64,000 nt of DNA, taken from positions 1 through 64,000 of the forward strand of contig JAACJO010000024.1 in assembly GCA_013368445.1 (NCBI GenBank), given 5' to 3'. The position numbers and the translations under genes were made by a program. This stretch comes from Leucocoprinus leucothites. Taxonomy: Eukaryota > Basidiomycota > Agaricomycetes > Agaricales > Agaricaceae. This document shows positions 21,625 through 34,624 of the stretch, piece by piece. The notes under the pieces are model-generated. The model was not told the origin of the DNA and did no database searches. It worked only from the letters and a program-made list of their open reading frames with translations. Each line of letters starts with the position of its first letter. Position 1 is the stretch's first letter.

Positions 21625-24600
21625 GTCAGTATCACTAGAGTGTACTGAATAGCAACTACATCAACTCACATTAGCGGCGGAACGGTCGGTATTGATACTG
21701 AAGTGGACGCCATGTGTAGATTGCAGGCAGGGGGGAGGACAGTGGCCAAGGGGGAGAAGAACTGGCACACGCTTTATTCGATCCCCCGATGATCCCTGCT
21801 GGGACAAAAAGTCACCAAACACTGCATTTTGGCTTCGGCAGAGATGTACTCTATTATTATAGGACTGAATAGTGGTTATGGCATCCTTGGTTTCCCATAC
21901 CCCGTGACGACATTCTCTCACACCTGATATTGATGAAAAGCCATATAAGTCGTAAATAACTTCGGTATGTGTGCCAGCTTATTACTCGAGCGATGTAACA
22001 CGCCAGAAGCTGAAAGATGAGTGGTTCAAATTATAGTACGTTTTGAGAGTCTCAGTAGCAAAGACAATCAAATTCGAATGAAGGTATCACCCATATGATA
22101 GAACCCGACGCCAGAATACCGCAGTCATCAAAGTACGAATCCGGGATAGTAGAGAAACAAAGTTGGACAGCGCTACGACCAGGTCACGAGTCCAAGTGTA
22201 TGGTTCTTCGATTGGATGTAGAACCTGGAATCCAGATGTCCAGTGGGGCAGACACTTGTGGCGACAATCGTGTAGTCTCGCCGTCATTGTGGCGGCGGCG
22301 CTTGGATGGACCCAACGAGCTAATCCCAATCTGGATTGCCGCCGTACTCCTTTTCTTTTTCTCGGGTTTATCGTCATTGATGTAGGGAAGCTAGTTAGGC
22401 TCAAAACCAATATAAAAATAAAAAATCAGATAGCTGCACATAAGCGCCGTAAGGTCTTGTGGTGAAGAAAAGTTTAGCACTGTTAGCGTTTGCCGTGTTG
22501 CGTTAAGCTCTGAATTCGGAGACCTAGATGGTTGTTGGTATAATGCCAGTGTTAATCAAATCGTTGAGAGGTCTGGGAGTTCGTCCTGTCTCGCTCTCTG
22601 TGCGTGTAACCAGCGTCATTGGGCCCGAGTCAAGATTGGATATAAGTAAAATGATGCGCCCGAAGGCTCTTTTTTAAACACTTTCCCGAGAAGCAGGATG
22701 GGGCACAACTCGCGGAAGACTGATTGATTGATAAGAATTGAGGAAGTAATCCGACCCAGATCAAATGACGCCGGCATTAGAACCTCAGTTCATCAGAGGA
22801 CAGCGGATGCTCGTTGTAGCGCCTTCAGACTCAGACATCCAACGCTGTAGGTTTCGGAGGAGGGAAAAGACTGGGGACATATTGCGGCAAGAGTTGGACT
22901 ACGTCCAAATGAGCAGTTTTGTCAGAAAAATTCTTTATCGAGGCTCGCACCATCGAACTTGCAGCTCACGGACCTCCTGGCGAACACTACACTTCCACTC
23001 AAGCGAAGTCTCAACATCCGTTTTTGTGGTGATTGTAGGTGGAGCTGCCGACTAGGGTAGAGAAGGACTAGTATGAGTGAGTAGAGAAGGAAGCGAAGAG
23101 CTAACTCGGAATAGTAGCGAATGGGTATTTCCGAGTGCTCCGACTCAATCGGATCGAATGTGATGTACATTTGTCCAGGTTACTCCTTCCTGCTATCGTG
23201 CTTGGGTATTGTTCATCGAGAAAAACGTTCCGCGATAGGTCTCAGCAGATATAGTATATCCTGGTGCTCCTTCAATTCCTCGAGTCCGAGCAGTCCACTC
23301 GATACAGGCCGAATAGACAAGAATAGGGTGTGACTCTGCCAGTGTGAGCCATGCTCCATCAATTCCTCCTGGCATGCTTTCCACCAGGCTTCTCTGTTTC
23401 AGAAGGATCAAGAGCTTGTGCGCTCCATTGCCGAGGGCTTCTTTTCACCCGATGAAGATTGCATTGGTCATGAAGGCTTGGAGAACTTGTCACGGCTAGA
23501 TCATTATCACAGCCGAAGGGACTCTGACCCAAGCTTACTGAATCATATTCAAGATAGTAAATAACTAGCAGAGCTAGAACGAAAAGGTCCTTCCACCGGC
23601 ATTGCACCACTGCCGAATTTTTCGAATCATCATAAGCACCAATGAAACCTAAAAGCCACATCTCTTCCCTTAACATCTCAAGCGCGGCCCCAGTGCCAGT
23701 ATGCTTCCACACAATTAAACGAGCCCAAGCAGATCAGAGAGATGCACAATCTTTCTGAGTAGTCGGCAGCCGAGTGTCGCCAGTACCCTGTATGCTGTCG
23801 CGGGGCCATTGCCATCACGTACCCAGCATAGTTGCATTCTCAACTTCTCAAATACTCAGTACATAGTTTCCGAGCCACTCATTTATTCTAAAAGATTAAT
23901 TGGAAACCTGCCTTTCACCTTGCCCGAATCAAATTGGCATTATTCCACCGGTGCGTCTTCGCGAACGCCAATCCTGGAGCAATTTATGAGCGTTCTACTA
24001 GTAGGCGGAACCCGTTCCATATCTTTGGTTGAATCCACTACGTTCTATTTCATTACAGCTACTCTCTTGATCCTCTGTATAAAGCTCCTCACTATCTGTT
24101 GCTTGTCACCTGATTCCGAAGCCGAACCATTCTTTGTTTACGACAATACATTGCGGTCATTATTTCCGGCATCAGGAACATCCAGTAAACTTTCAGAGGT
24201 ACTTTGTGGCCTTTTTAAAGGCTCAAAGGTACTTTTGGTGACTTTAAAAAGCTATGCCCTGACTTTGGAAAGTTTCATCTGACTTTAGAAAGTTTCGCTG
24301 TCTTTAGAGGAAAGTTTGCCCTAAAGGACTTTATAAAGTACATTCCAAAGTGTCGTAACCCTTTTTCCTTACATGTCTCTATGCGGGTACTGTCTGAAAA
24401 TCTTGATCCCACCCGTTTCACATTTTCGCAAGTCAAAGAATTTGCCAAAGACATTGAAAGTCAAAGTTTCTCGGGAAGTCAAATTAAAGTCAGTGTGAAA
24501 GTCAAAGTCCATCAAAGTCAAAGTCATATTTTACTGGATGTTCCTGATGGGACGCTCTCTTACTTCATGTTCCATGTGTCCAACATCCCTCCATGCAGAC

Positions 24601-25091
24601 CGTTATTAGCCTCAGGAAACTCAAATCGTTCCGGGTCATCCCAAGGGTTAACTTGCAGCAAGCTGTTTGAGGACGTCCGAGGAACCATTCTGTCTCGGCG
24701 ATTACCTGCGTATTCACTTGCGCTCTTGTCCGACCTTGGAGATTCTCCCCAGGGTTGTCTTGGTTTACGAACAGGGAGACCTCTTTTCCGCGTATACTGG
24801 TCACAAAATAATCGGAATGGGACTGTCGAGACCAGGTTTGAATTGCATAGTGCAACTACCATGATGCATCAAAACAATTAACAACGAAGGGCCTCCCGCC
24901 TGTATGAGTTTTTCGCTTGGTTATTGTCCTTGAGACCTGAAGTTGAGCTGCGCACAGCCGTATCCATTTTGTACTATAATGATATTTAAGAGTCCCATTT
25001 CAAAGAACTGCCAATGTTAATCCAATCCCGACTGATCGAAAGGGTAGTTATTCTACTGGGTCTGCAACTGAGAATGATCGCGTTCAGCTGC
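21625..25091. other. Gene-poor stretch between the two DUF6534-like copies
   Basis: About 3.5 kb with no gene I can support. It holds the fold-back element at 24170-24549. The segment 21850-21920 resembles 26945-27020 upstream of copy B, showing that the duplication included the promoter side. Open frames such as those at 22922-23170 and 23359-23712 on the minus strand have hydrophobic runs but no recognisable family. Confidence 0.4.
24170..24549. mobile_element. Fold-back/MITE-like element rich in GACTTT/AAAGTC
   Basis: The ends are perfect 20 bp inverted repeats, CATCAGGAACATCCAGTAAA at 24170-24189 and its complement at 24530-24549. The left arm is full of GACTTT/CTTTAGAAAG phrases and the right arm of AAAGTC phrases, so the arms could fold back on each other. 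No clear target-site duplication is visible. It overlaps a plus-strand open frame that is therefore unlikely to be a gene. Confidence 0.55.
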
Positions 25092-26817
25092 TTATACGAT
25101 GTCACTCGAGAAGGATTCTATATCCTTTACGTCCTTCGTCCTGAAGCCGCCAGCCTGACCTGGTGCTGATTTCGAAAATCGAATCACAGAAACCTGCCCA
25201 GCACTTCGATCATGACCGACTCCGTCGATATCCTGGAAGCTGGTAGCTTGCCGCGGCAATGCGAAATCATTGCTCCGAGTGGTGGTTGTGAACGTTTCAA
25301 CTCGAATCCCCTCGCGATGCTCGCTAGCGTTCCTACTACTCGAAGCTTCATGGTAGAGGCGTTGGTTGAGGAGCACCATGAAGCAATTGCTATACCTTAA
25401 AGTCCACCACAATGAGAAAGGGTATAAGGCAGGGGGCGCAATAATTCCCTTACATTTTCCCGAGATTATAGCCACTGAAATGCAAGTGGATCAGTGAGTA
25501 AGTCTTTGGATTACGCACAAGGAGAGATATATACATTACTAAAAATAGGTTGGTTTTCTGCAAACAGTCGATGAATTTGATTAATCTGGATTTGAAAACC
25601 ACCATCAGAGAAGCTTACCGGAGGTGCTATTGATGGTACGAGGAACATAGAGATGAGCACAATAGCCAGCACAGCTAATGAGTGATTGGGGTTTTGACTG
25701 AGCACCTACAACATACAACATTCTGTATCTTCATTTTTCACTCACTTGTTACCGCGTTTGTCTCTACTGTCAATACTAGGATCCGCTTCACGGCAGCCAT
25801 TGTACTTTGACTTGTCTTCGTAGATTGAAATTTCAATAGCTAGTGTAGACAAATATTGAGCGACACTCTGTCCTTGTGGACAATAAACATACCAGATAGG
25901 TCATTGAGCCAGCAATCAAGATATCAGTGACAGCAGTCAGAAATAGCCAGACCTAGAGGAGTATCAGTGTCATGCTCCTCGGTTCATAAACCGCACTAAC
26001 GTCATCCATAATCCGGTCCACTGGCTGGACGGTGTGCGTGACGGCATCCTATTAGGACTTGTCAGTAACGCGAGGGCAAACAACGAGTATCGACCGCATC
26101 TAATAGCTCACATGAATGCCAACAAACATACCACTCGCGCAGCCCCCAAGAGCGAGCTATACGAAAGTAGCATCAATACCTACGAAGAACTTGACCCCAG
26201 AGAGAGTATTACGCACCAAAGCAGCGACTGCTGGTAAAACCCTCCACTTTCCTAACACCCATATTCTCCAGCAGTAAACGAGTTGCACAGTGAGAGCAAT
26301 CACAGCGTCCAAGAATGGACCATCGATGCTCGCCAGGTTGAGTTGAAACATCACAGATGTGTCTCCGAAGTTGTACACAAACCAATAAAAAACATCATCC
26401 ATCATCATGATGGTTTGCACAGTGTCAACCAGGAATATGAAGTGCACTGGGTATCGATCTTAGTTTTTCCTGAACGGAATGCTGAGATTATTTGTACCTA
26501 TTATTCGAAGGAATTTTCTATCTCTGCCGGCGTGATTGATATACATGACTCCACTGGGCTTCAGAGATCGAAGGAGAACATTTAATGTGGTCAAGGACGT
26601 ACAGTATTGCATGACCAGGATTCCATATAGCCACCAGTTTAGGGCAACCCCAATCAGCTGTGACTCATCTCATGAATTGATGAAGGAAGAAACGCAGTCA
26701 TATAATCTTACGGGTGGTCCAGTCCTGTTGAAACCTCATGTAAGGATGACCTGAGAGTATATGAGGGGCAAGGATGACTTACGCTAGTGGCCCAACTTTT
26801 GTTGGAGCAGCGGCCAT
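25092..26817 (-). CDS. DUF6534-like seven-TM membrane protein, copy B
   Basis: An integral membrane protein of the Agaricomycete DUF6534 type; its role is unknown. The start at 26817 gives MAAAPTKVGPLA, and exons joined by short introns give LIGVALNWWLYGILVMQY (TM1), MYINHAGRDRKFLRII, HFIFLVDTVQTIMMMDDV (TM2), FYWFVYNFGDTSVMF, DAVIALTVQLVYCWRIWVLG (TM3), KWRVLPAVAAL, LALGGCASGMFVGIH, VWLFLTAVTDILIAGSMTYL, LKFQSTKTSQSTMAAVKRIL, the TM7-like segment NQPIFSNV, and YSNCFMVLLNQRLYHEAS. The tail ends KDIESFSSDIV. It keeps open the exon that carries a stop in copy A. Intron positions match copy A. The exact splice of the second small exon (around 26725-26745) is uncertain. Confidence 0.68.
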
Positions 26818-29079
26818 GAATAGATCGTAGGGGTAGAGGTGAGAAGTAACGCTGGAGCCAACCCGTCATTTATCTAATCCCGGTTTTGATGCTTGTCGGT
26901 ACCTAGGTCAGAGGAAATCAGACGCAGATTTCAGCTGTCACATACGCTATTATTAAAGGCGTGAGTAGTGGCTACGGCTTCCCCGAGTTCCCATAACCTG
27001 GAGTGACGTTGTCACTTAATCACCCAGTGATGGTGTTTCGGCGCTCTGCGTGGAACGGAGGCGCAATAGTGAGCCATTGACTACCTGGAACTCCAAAGTA
27101 ATAATGGGATTGATCCCTCTGGTGCACGGTGTGAGAACGCGGGTGGTATGGCAGCCCGTGACGCTCGTGGGTGATGGGTGCAATAATTTCGCTGGGAAAC
27201 TTGACAGAAAAAGTCTAAGAAAGGACTTCGATTTGGCTTCCGTGCAACGGAGTGATATCGCCAGTATGTTATCTTGTTTGCAAACGAGAAGAAAGCAAAA
27301 ATCAATTAGTGAAGGGATGACTTTCTGTCTTGTGGAGGACCATTGAGAGGGTGTTGCCTTGCGTTCGGGTTGGGCGGATTGTATGGTGCTGATCGGTTGA
27401 TACTACCGTCTGATTAGAAAATGGCTAAAAGTGTGGAAGGCCTCGTGAGATTGTCCATGATAGGTTATAGCGTTAGCCTCGGATACTCGGCTCACCAATC
27501 CAGCGTATACGGAGGCTATTAATGGGCGGCCATGTGACACTGAACGACTGGGATCCCACTCTGATTCGACGGATTGTCACCCGGAGCATTGAATGATACA
27601 TGTAAGAAGAAAATAGGTGCTGAAAGCCTGTGCCGAATGATACATTACAACAGACCCGTTGATTGAACGGCGTTGGGACACTCGCGATGGACGCACTCTG
27701 AGGGCTTCGGACAAACAGGCGCCAAAAATTCTCTGATGCAGAACATACTACATAGTTCTAATTCGGTGTTTCGTTTCTCGTCAAGTGAAACCTGTTTCGC
27801 GTGCTGTTCACTGCCAACCGAAACTTCAGTTTCTTCAGCGTCTGAATGGATTCATCTGTGTTGGAAATGAACGCAACATATCAGCGCGATAAATCGGAGG
27901 GGGAGGGGGAGGGGGTGGGAGCTGTTGCTTCGCTTCAACTCGGAAGCTGCATTCAGGACATAACAATGAGATCTGCCTTCTTTGATGAACGAACGTCTCT
28001 GGAATGATCATCAAGCTGAACAACAATCTGAGCTCAGGAAGCCAGATGTTAGCGTGTGTGCCTGAAAGCTCCTGAGATAGGTATGTGTCCTGAGCTGGTG
28101 AGAATATTGAGAGGAAGAGTGGGTGTGCTGCGAAGGAAGTGGTATAGAAAGGACAGTCGCCAGTTATTGGCACAAGATCAAAGGAATTGAGAGGCTAGAA
28201 GGGAAAGAAATAAGCAAGATGTGGGCAGATGCGTAGGCTGCAAATAACACACCAGTAACTAGTAAATAACCGGTCAGTTGAGGCTGCTATTAATAGAGGC
28301 GATTACTACTTCAAGTGCGCAGTATCCATGGCGGCGTTACGTCAGAGTACATTTGTCACGCTTCTATTTTTTCAATATTCACTGATACCGAATGCGAGCA
28401 CCTGCGAGCACCCACCAAATCTCCGAGCGCCCATGTGCCGACTATGTTTATAAGTATCTGGATTTGTACACCAGCGTGGTCTCCGCTAACCAGTGAGATA
28501 GGTGAGAACAGTGGTGAACATGCGATCATTGAACCAAGACAAGAATTTACCGAGGGTGTCCCGGGCCGAGCCCTGCCGAGCCTAGACCTGATCCAAATGT
28601 AAGGCTGCCTGATTCCTCGTGTCCATGAGCAACATCCCTTCCTTTGGCATTTACCAGCGTCTGGGTGGCTGCTCGTATCATGATTGACTCGGAGTGCTTC
28701 AAACGTGGATCCGAAGAGACTGCGTGTTGATCATGAAATATATTTCCTGTTCAGCCGCTTGGCCAGCAAAGAACGACTCAAGGTCGTCTTTCCTTGGGTA
28801 TTTTGTGGCAATCAGTTGATATGGATAGGTATCCAGGGAATAAATTAATGCTATGCAATGAATCTGACGGGAGATTGGGTTGGACGATGCTATGTAGGAA
28901 CAGCTCACTATAAACGTCTCGTACATAAAGAAAGGTATATGCCAAACATAGAATCATCCTAGTCTGCTCAATGCCAGATATTCCCGGCTCTCGTGATACA
29001 ATATTGCTCTGTAGTAAATAATCTACTGCTTATTTTTGAACCTCATCCGGGTCGTATAACTTGGTAAGGTCACCCTGAT
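26818..29079. other. Gene-poor stretch
   Basis: No gene is supported. The only notable feature is the G-run cluster at 27899-27919. Short open frames here show no family resemblance. Confidence 0.4.
27899..27919 (+). other. Possible G-quadruplex
   Basis: Three runs of five G and one of three G are separated by single A or T bases, a classic intramolecular quadruplex pattern. No gene start is close enough to assign a role. Confidence 0.45.
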
Positions 29080-29531
29080 TTCATGTAACTATTAGACGCT
29101 CATTTATTCCAGGTGTCTTATTTGACTTCACGGTGAAACATAGTATTTTCTATTTATGGCCTTCAGTCAATTAAATGTAGCCAGCTTGCGTGCTTTGTCC
29201 GTTGCCGTACAGGCGTGTTTCTTAAGATGAAATAACACTCATCCTTGCTCTCTTCATAGTGGCTGGACACTGAGAAGTCTTGCAGTTCACTCAAATGATT
29301 TGAGTTTCCTCCAGCCAAAGCAGTATCTTTTGTCTACACGGATAGCGAAGGCTCGCGAACCTGCGTCCCTCTGCGAGTAAACCGGAACCAGGGAGAGCCT
29401 ATCCATATGGGTATTTTGGGGTATGAGCTAATTTTTTACATGCACGGAAAAGATCAATCGGAATACGGGCGCCCTTCCCTCAATAAATGGAGGAGAGTCA
29501 AGACAAGAATGTGCGTAAAATGGTGGGTTAG

Positions 29532-30859
29532 TCAGTACGCGTTGTAATACGTGTTCCTGGGAAATAGTGGTACGGCAGACGTGATGTACCTCCCACCGTC
29601 AGTGGCAGGTGCAGATACTCCATTATTTGCGGGTGCGTATTGGTTATAGGTGCAAGGACCCAGCGGAGAGCATTGATGATGGGACTCGAAACCAGGGTCT
29701 AAGGCAGCACGATGCCTGGGTTGGAAATCTGAGCGGTCATCATGATAATAGCCCCAAGTCTGGGATTCCCGCCAGAGCATATGCGACTCTCGGTGTAATT
29801 GTATGTGAGGATCAAAACTTTGAGTATAAGAGTTGGCCGGGGATAACTATGATAGGCTCGGCGAGGGGTAGCCGGATGAGAGAGGTGTCGTGATTCCAGG
29901 TGTTGGTTTTTTGAAGGGAGGGGTGATTGTACCATCCTGCTTTCTTCGAACCAGGCAGGATAGGGCGTGTCGTCATTCATCTGGCGTCGGTATACATCAT
30001 AGCTGGGGCGAGGCATGAGGTTAGGGGAGGCACTAGGTGTCTGGATTTCATATGAGTTTTGAGGCGGGACATGGTGCTTGGGTAATGCTGGGAACCGTGC
30101 CTGGGGCAACCTCACGGCACCGGCTGTATTGGGACAGTTATACTGACGGGTAGTGAGAGGTTGGCATGGTGCTCGCGGTCCTACAACGGTCGGTGCAGGT
30201 AGAGGTGCAAGGGACGAGCTACCGCCCACATCAGAAGTAGAGCTGTGTGAGGGTATGGCCTCAGTATCCGGCCCGCTGGAAGGGGAGGAAATGCGATCAC
30301 CGGAAGAGAACCAGGTCTCAGCATTAGAGAGTCGATCTATACCAGCGCTGGTTTCCTGGTGGACAAACCCATCTCTAGACGACTGTGAGGCACCTGAAGG
30401 GGGCGAGGTCTTTGCGTGAGGAAATTGGGCTGGCGAAGGAGGAGCGACTGGATTGCGTATAAAAGATGGTTGAGCGAAGTGAGGATCGGCTCGTGGCCCC
30501 TTCAAACATTTGAGGATATAAGTATTTCTGCAGAAGAATAGTGACTGGCAACTCACCTCAAAGCTTAACCTAGCCGATTGTACGTGAGGTGATGTAGTCG
30601 AACTTTGGGTCTGGCAAGCCACTGTGGGATCTGTTGACTTCCTGAGCGCATGAATATAAATCTCCGACTTCTGACTAGATGAGCTGTTGTCTGTGGTGGA
30701 TTTGGAGCTATCGACAGCTATGACGAAACGTGCCATCGCATCATAGCTCGAAGCTGAAGGTCGTCCTGAAAAATTGTAGTTGTGCTGATTTCCAGAGACG
30801 TGAGTAAAGGAGCTGTTAGAAATGACGAAATTGCTGGCGTTGGTGAAGCTGCCCGACAT
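29532..30859 (-). pseudogene. GN-NYN family member P1, frameshifted copy of P4
   Basis: A member of the array family. Exon 1 (30557-30859, 101 codons) starts MSGSFTNASNFVISN and continues SSFTHVSGNQHNYNF, the shared N-terminal motif. It ends RLSFE with GAG, then a phase-0 intron, then GPRADPHFAQPSFI and a long Pro/Ser-rich region with SRDGFVHQETSAGIDRLS and PSYDVYRRQMNDDTPYPAWF. Compared with P4, one C is missing near 29836-29840 (CCCC against CCCCC on the minus strand). The frame therefore runs out at 29699. The conserved C-terminus (HRESHMLWRESQTW, then GGRYITSAVPLFPRNTYYNAY minus one residue at either end) is in another frame ending at 29532. Either a pseudogene, a sequence error, or a variant with a new tail. 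A TATATAAAA box lies about 50 bp upstream of the start. Confidence 0.7.
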
Positions 30860-33625
30860 GCTCGTTGTAGGAATGAGGGAAGAATGAGGTAGAATAGGCT
30901 TTCAACAGCCATGTTTTATATAGATACCCAACCGCGTCCACGTGTACTCTGACTTTACCAACCCAATGCTGGAATCTTTTATGGCCAATACCTAGAGGAT
31001 CTAGGAATAAGAACCTTTGAATACTGGCTTCCTTCAAGAATCCATCATTTTCGAAGGGCACCAGGCCTGAGGTGTGGGCAGAAGAATTGTTAGGTGGTAT
31101 GCTTACCGAATATTCCATGGGTAAGAGCATTTCAAACCGGCTGGGCAGATTGGACTCGGGGGAGGTTTGATTGATCTTGGTTACGCTGAAAGCCGTTTAT
31201 TGGAAAATATCCCCCCAGATTTCAAAAATAGCCTGCTACGTGATCAATCCTGTTGCTTGACTATTAGCGAGTCTCCGCAGTGCCTCGCGTACTCGTGGTC
31301 CCTACAGTATTGCTTTTGGGTGAAGGAAATTTGATGGCGATAATCAAAGCAGTGACGCATTTCCCTTATCCGGACCACTGCAAGCTCTGCGCGTGATCCG
31401 GTGGCGAAGTTGACTCCAACCTCCAAGATGAAGCTTCAGGCCTCCAAGTACTTACTCCAATGCTTCCCTTAAAACGCGCCTACATGAATATCTTCCGCCC
31501 CTCAGACTCCCTGCCTTTTTGCGTAGTCCAAAACTGTGCCTCTCGTATTCGCATTCAAGTGAGGCTTGGACTTGGGAACTGGCTCCCATCTCGAAGGATC
31601 AATGACCAGGAACATGGGAAGCCAAGATACCAAAGCTCCCTCGGAGGTTTCGCTTCCAAGGCCTGTAGAGTTTAACTCGTGCTGGGACGGGAATTGGGGG
31701 ACATTGGAGGATGTGGAGTGTATGTCAGGTCTTGAAAGACAGGCTATTCCGACACTGGCGGATGGGTCCCAGTGAGCCACGCACCATAGGGGGTACGTTA
31801 TATCTATGCTTAGATGTGAAATCAACGGCTCATTCTCCGAAGTTTCACGAGTTATCGTCGCTTACCATCTCGAACCGAACGCGAGTCTATTGCTCCGGGT
31901 ATTATTGTGAAGGACCCCTGCGTCACCAAGGATTTGTGCCTCGCACTCCAAGCCACGCTTGCCAAGGGAAAATTCGGGAACTTCGAGGTTGTGAAGACCA
32001 CGCAGCAGCGCTACCATCTTAACACGAATCCGTAGCTCCATCCAACGACAGTTTTCACCCTGAAGACTTCGATTATCCGTGACACTTTCCTATTAAGATG
32101 CCTGCCTAACACCTTGTCGAATACTCCAAGACGGGTTATGGAACATGCCCCAGGCGCTCCCGAGTCTTCTACGCAGTTTCCGCATATGGCGTGCTCTTTG
32201 TCTAGACGAACTGTAGGTCATCCTGATGACTACAAAAGAGTTGTAGGCGCCTTCCCTCAGCGTCTCCTCGTGCCTCGTCTTGGAGCCGTTGATCTCACCA
32301 AGTCTGTCGAAGTCCTCTGCTCGTGCGAGTTTACTAGAGCGTAGTCATCCTGTGCTAGGATTCGGCCTCAAGCACTCCAGTACCCCACTGGCTTTGAAAT
32401 GAACAGTAATCCGACTATGCGCGCACAATTTTCTCATCCAGAAACGAAGGCTGATCCTAGTAACGAGGACCAGCTAGAAGCAGGCTGTGGCATACAGGCA
32501 TGACCTGTGGGGGATGACCATCCAAGGTGTGGTGTTAACGCTCCATCTCTGTGGTCTTGTGCTGAGAAATTTCGTAGGGTCTTCGGTTGCAATAACCATG
32601 CGTTGGCACAAATGACTGTCAACCTTCAGAGAAGACGCTACGCAGAATGAGGATCACTTTTGTGCCTCACTCTGGCGTCCCTGTCTTCCCCGAGGTGGGG
32701 CTTTCGCTTCCACATTTCTGCCCTGTCACCGCTGCCACCTCTAGCCAAAAGCTGATACGCATATAAAGAGGGCCTCTAGTAGCTGGCCAAGTAGGTTAAT
32801 GGAGAAGGGTGAAGAGTCAAGACATGATTCCTTTTGGGCGTGATCGTTCAAATGGAAAGGGAAGCAAACCGGCAGGGTGCGAAAAGAAGGCGGTATGACA
32901 TCTCTTTTCCTGTTAAAGAGGGTGGCGTTGATGTGTATTCTTGTATACGTGAGTGTATCCTGCTAGGCTGCACATGATCGACCCATTGATGCTACATGAG
33001 AGAACAATCAGCTTTATGGATTGACGGATTGGGTGCAGAAGGCGTTAATAAATCAATCAGGTACAAGGTTGGCACGGTGGCTATCTTTTGCATGCAGCTA
33101 TTGATGGGAGCGTCAGGTCCTTTGTTCTGCAACCTACACTACACCAAGATTGGGTTACAGATCACTGTAGAACTGTCGGGATCAGAACCCTCATGACACT
33201 GTCATGTTTCAAGAAGCACCAGCATAATAGATGAAAAGCGTATCAGCTGGGTGTTGGCGCAAGGCTGAAATGATCCCCCACTTCATGCCAGTGCACTCCC
33301 TCTGTGGTGCGGTCAATTTTCTACATGGTGCCCCAACGGAAATCGCCATCGGCCGCACATCATAGAGCAACCACATTGGCAAGGACTGCTTATTGTCAGG
33401 TTCAGATGCCTGGGAATATTTTGCAAGAATCCGAAAGCCGGCGTGTGTCTTATGAGCATTGGGTGGTTTCAACAGCGTCAGCGCTCGTTCGGGGGTCACG
33501 ATGACTCGAGCTGCCTCAAGGTGATCGCGTGGTCAATCTGATTACGCGCAAGAACGGCCGTTTAGATACCTAGTTGGATCCACTATACTTCCTTCTTAAC
33601 CTCAACTCTATCCATACCCCGCCCA
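30860..33625. other. Duplicated spacer without intact gene
   Basis: This spacer matches 39354-42100 in the right copy. Open frames in one copy are not kept in the other, which argues against an active gene. Short conserved protein-like stretches survive, e.g. the minus-strand ADTLFIYYAGAS at about 33212-33250, so an older gene may lie decayed here. The start-proximal part holds the divergent promoters of P1 and P2. Confidence 0.5.
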
Positions 33626-34624
33626 ATGCCGGAGGCACCTCGTTTCAACATTACCGGCGGCACCGTCACGTATGTTGCTGGGAATCAAACGAACTATAAT
33701 TATGGCGATAGGAGCCCCCTTCCCCGCCACGATCCCCCTACCAACTATGTTACAGAAGAATCTCAGCCACAGCCGTCAACTGAAGAAACACCTGGCGAAA
33801 ACGGTTCTCGTTCTGAGGTACGACCAACCCTGTTACTCTGGGCATCGTTCTAGAGCTTAGTTTCCCTTCAGTTTTATGCAGGACCTCAGCCTCCCCAGCA
33901 CCCCACCGGGCGACGACCTGCGAGCTCACAGCAACCACTTTCACAAAGTCAGCTGGGCCATGGTCTACATCAAAATACCCCGCCCCCATCCACCGCAACA
34001 AACTCGCCTGTTGCTCTCCAAACAACACCTATCCCCGCCCCACCGCTTTTCAATCGACACGGCTCCCCTCGGTCGCCGCCCTCAGCCCGATCACCCCCCC
34101 CTCCCTGGGCTGCTCCGTCAAGTATAGCGAGCACGCCCCAAGCAACAGTGTCTGAATCCTTCCACCCTCATCCCACGTCTTATACAGGGATGCCTATGCA
34201 GGCTCAGACTCCTTTTCCGCCTAGATTCTTAGCGAACCGCAGTTGGCAAGGTCCACATGAAAACCGACCGAACCAAGGTTTTGACGCGGCTGAGGGCATT
34301 GAACATATGAACGGCTATCATGCGACTGAAGGCGGACAATATGTGAACAACTATAGAAGCAATGGGACTGCGCAACCACCCCTCCCACCACGTCAACAGC
34401 CTCCATATGAACATTCAACGCCATACTACCACACCACTTCTCCCCAAGCCTCCGCTGCTCAACGCTCTCAATCTCAAGCCTACACGCCTCACAACCCACC
34501 TTATAATCCATACATGCCTCTACACGGCCAACATGATCCTTGTGCCCAAAACAATCAAGGCAGTGCAACAAGGCCGTTCCCAGCTCAGCCTGAACACAAT
34601 TACAGACGCACACCCGACCAATGA
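33626..34624 (+). CDS. GN-NYN family member P2
   Basis: Exon 1 (33626-33817, 64 codons) reads MPEAPRFNI then TGGTVTYVAGNQTNYNYG, and ends GSRSE with GAG. A 54 nt phase-0 intron leads to exon 2 at 33872, FYAGPQPPQHPTGRRP, followed by a Pro/Gln/Ser-rich region (SQQPLSQSQLGHGLHQ, ASTPQATVSESFHPHP, PLPPRQQPPYEHSTPYY) and the end AQPEHNYRRTPDQ with TGA. About 315 aa, with no enzyme or membrane domain; it is probably disordered apart from the N-terminal motif. Its closest relative is P5 at 42101-43091, and both keep an open frame through exon 2 despite many substitutions. This suggests the protein is made and under some constraint. The role is unknown. Confidence 0.7.

Noticed and set aside
23809..24282. 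Plus-strand open frame of 157 codons with two hydrophobic runs
   Set aside because: The end overlaps the fold-back element and no family resemblance is seen; too weak to call.
24381..24881. Plus-strand open frame of 166 codons
   Set aside because: Its first third is the right arm of the fold-back element (VKVKVHQSQSH-type repeats come from AAAGTC phrases), and the rest matches no family.
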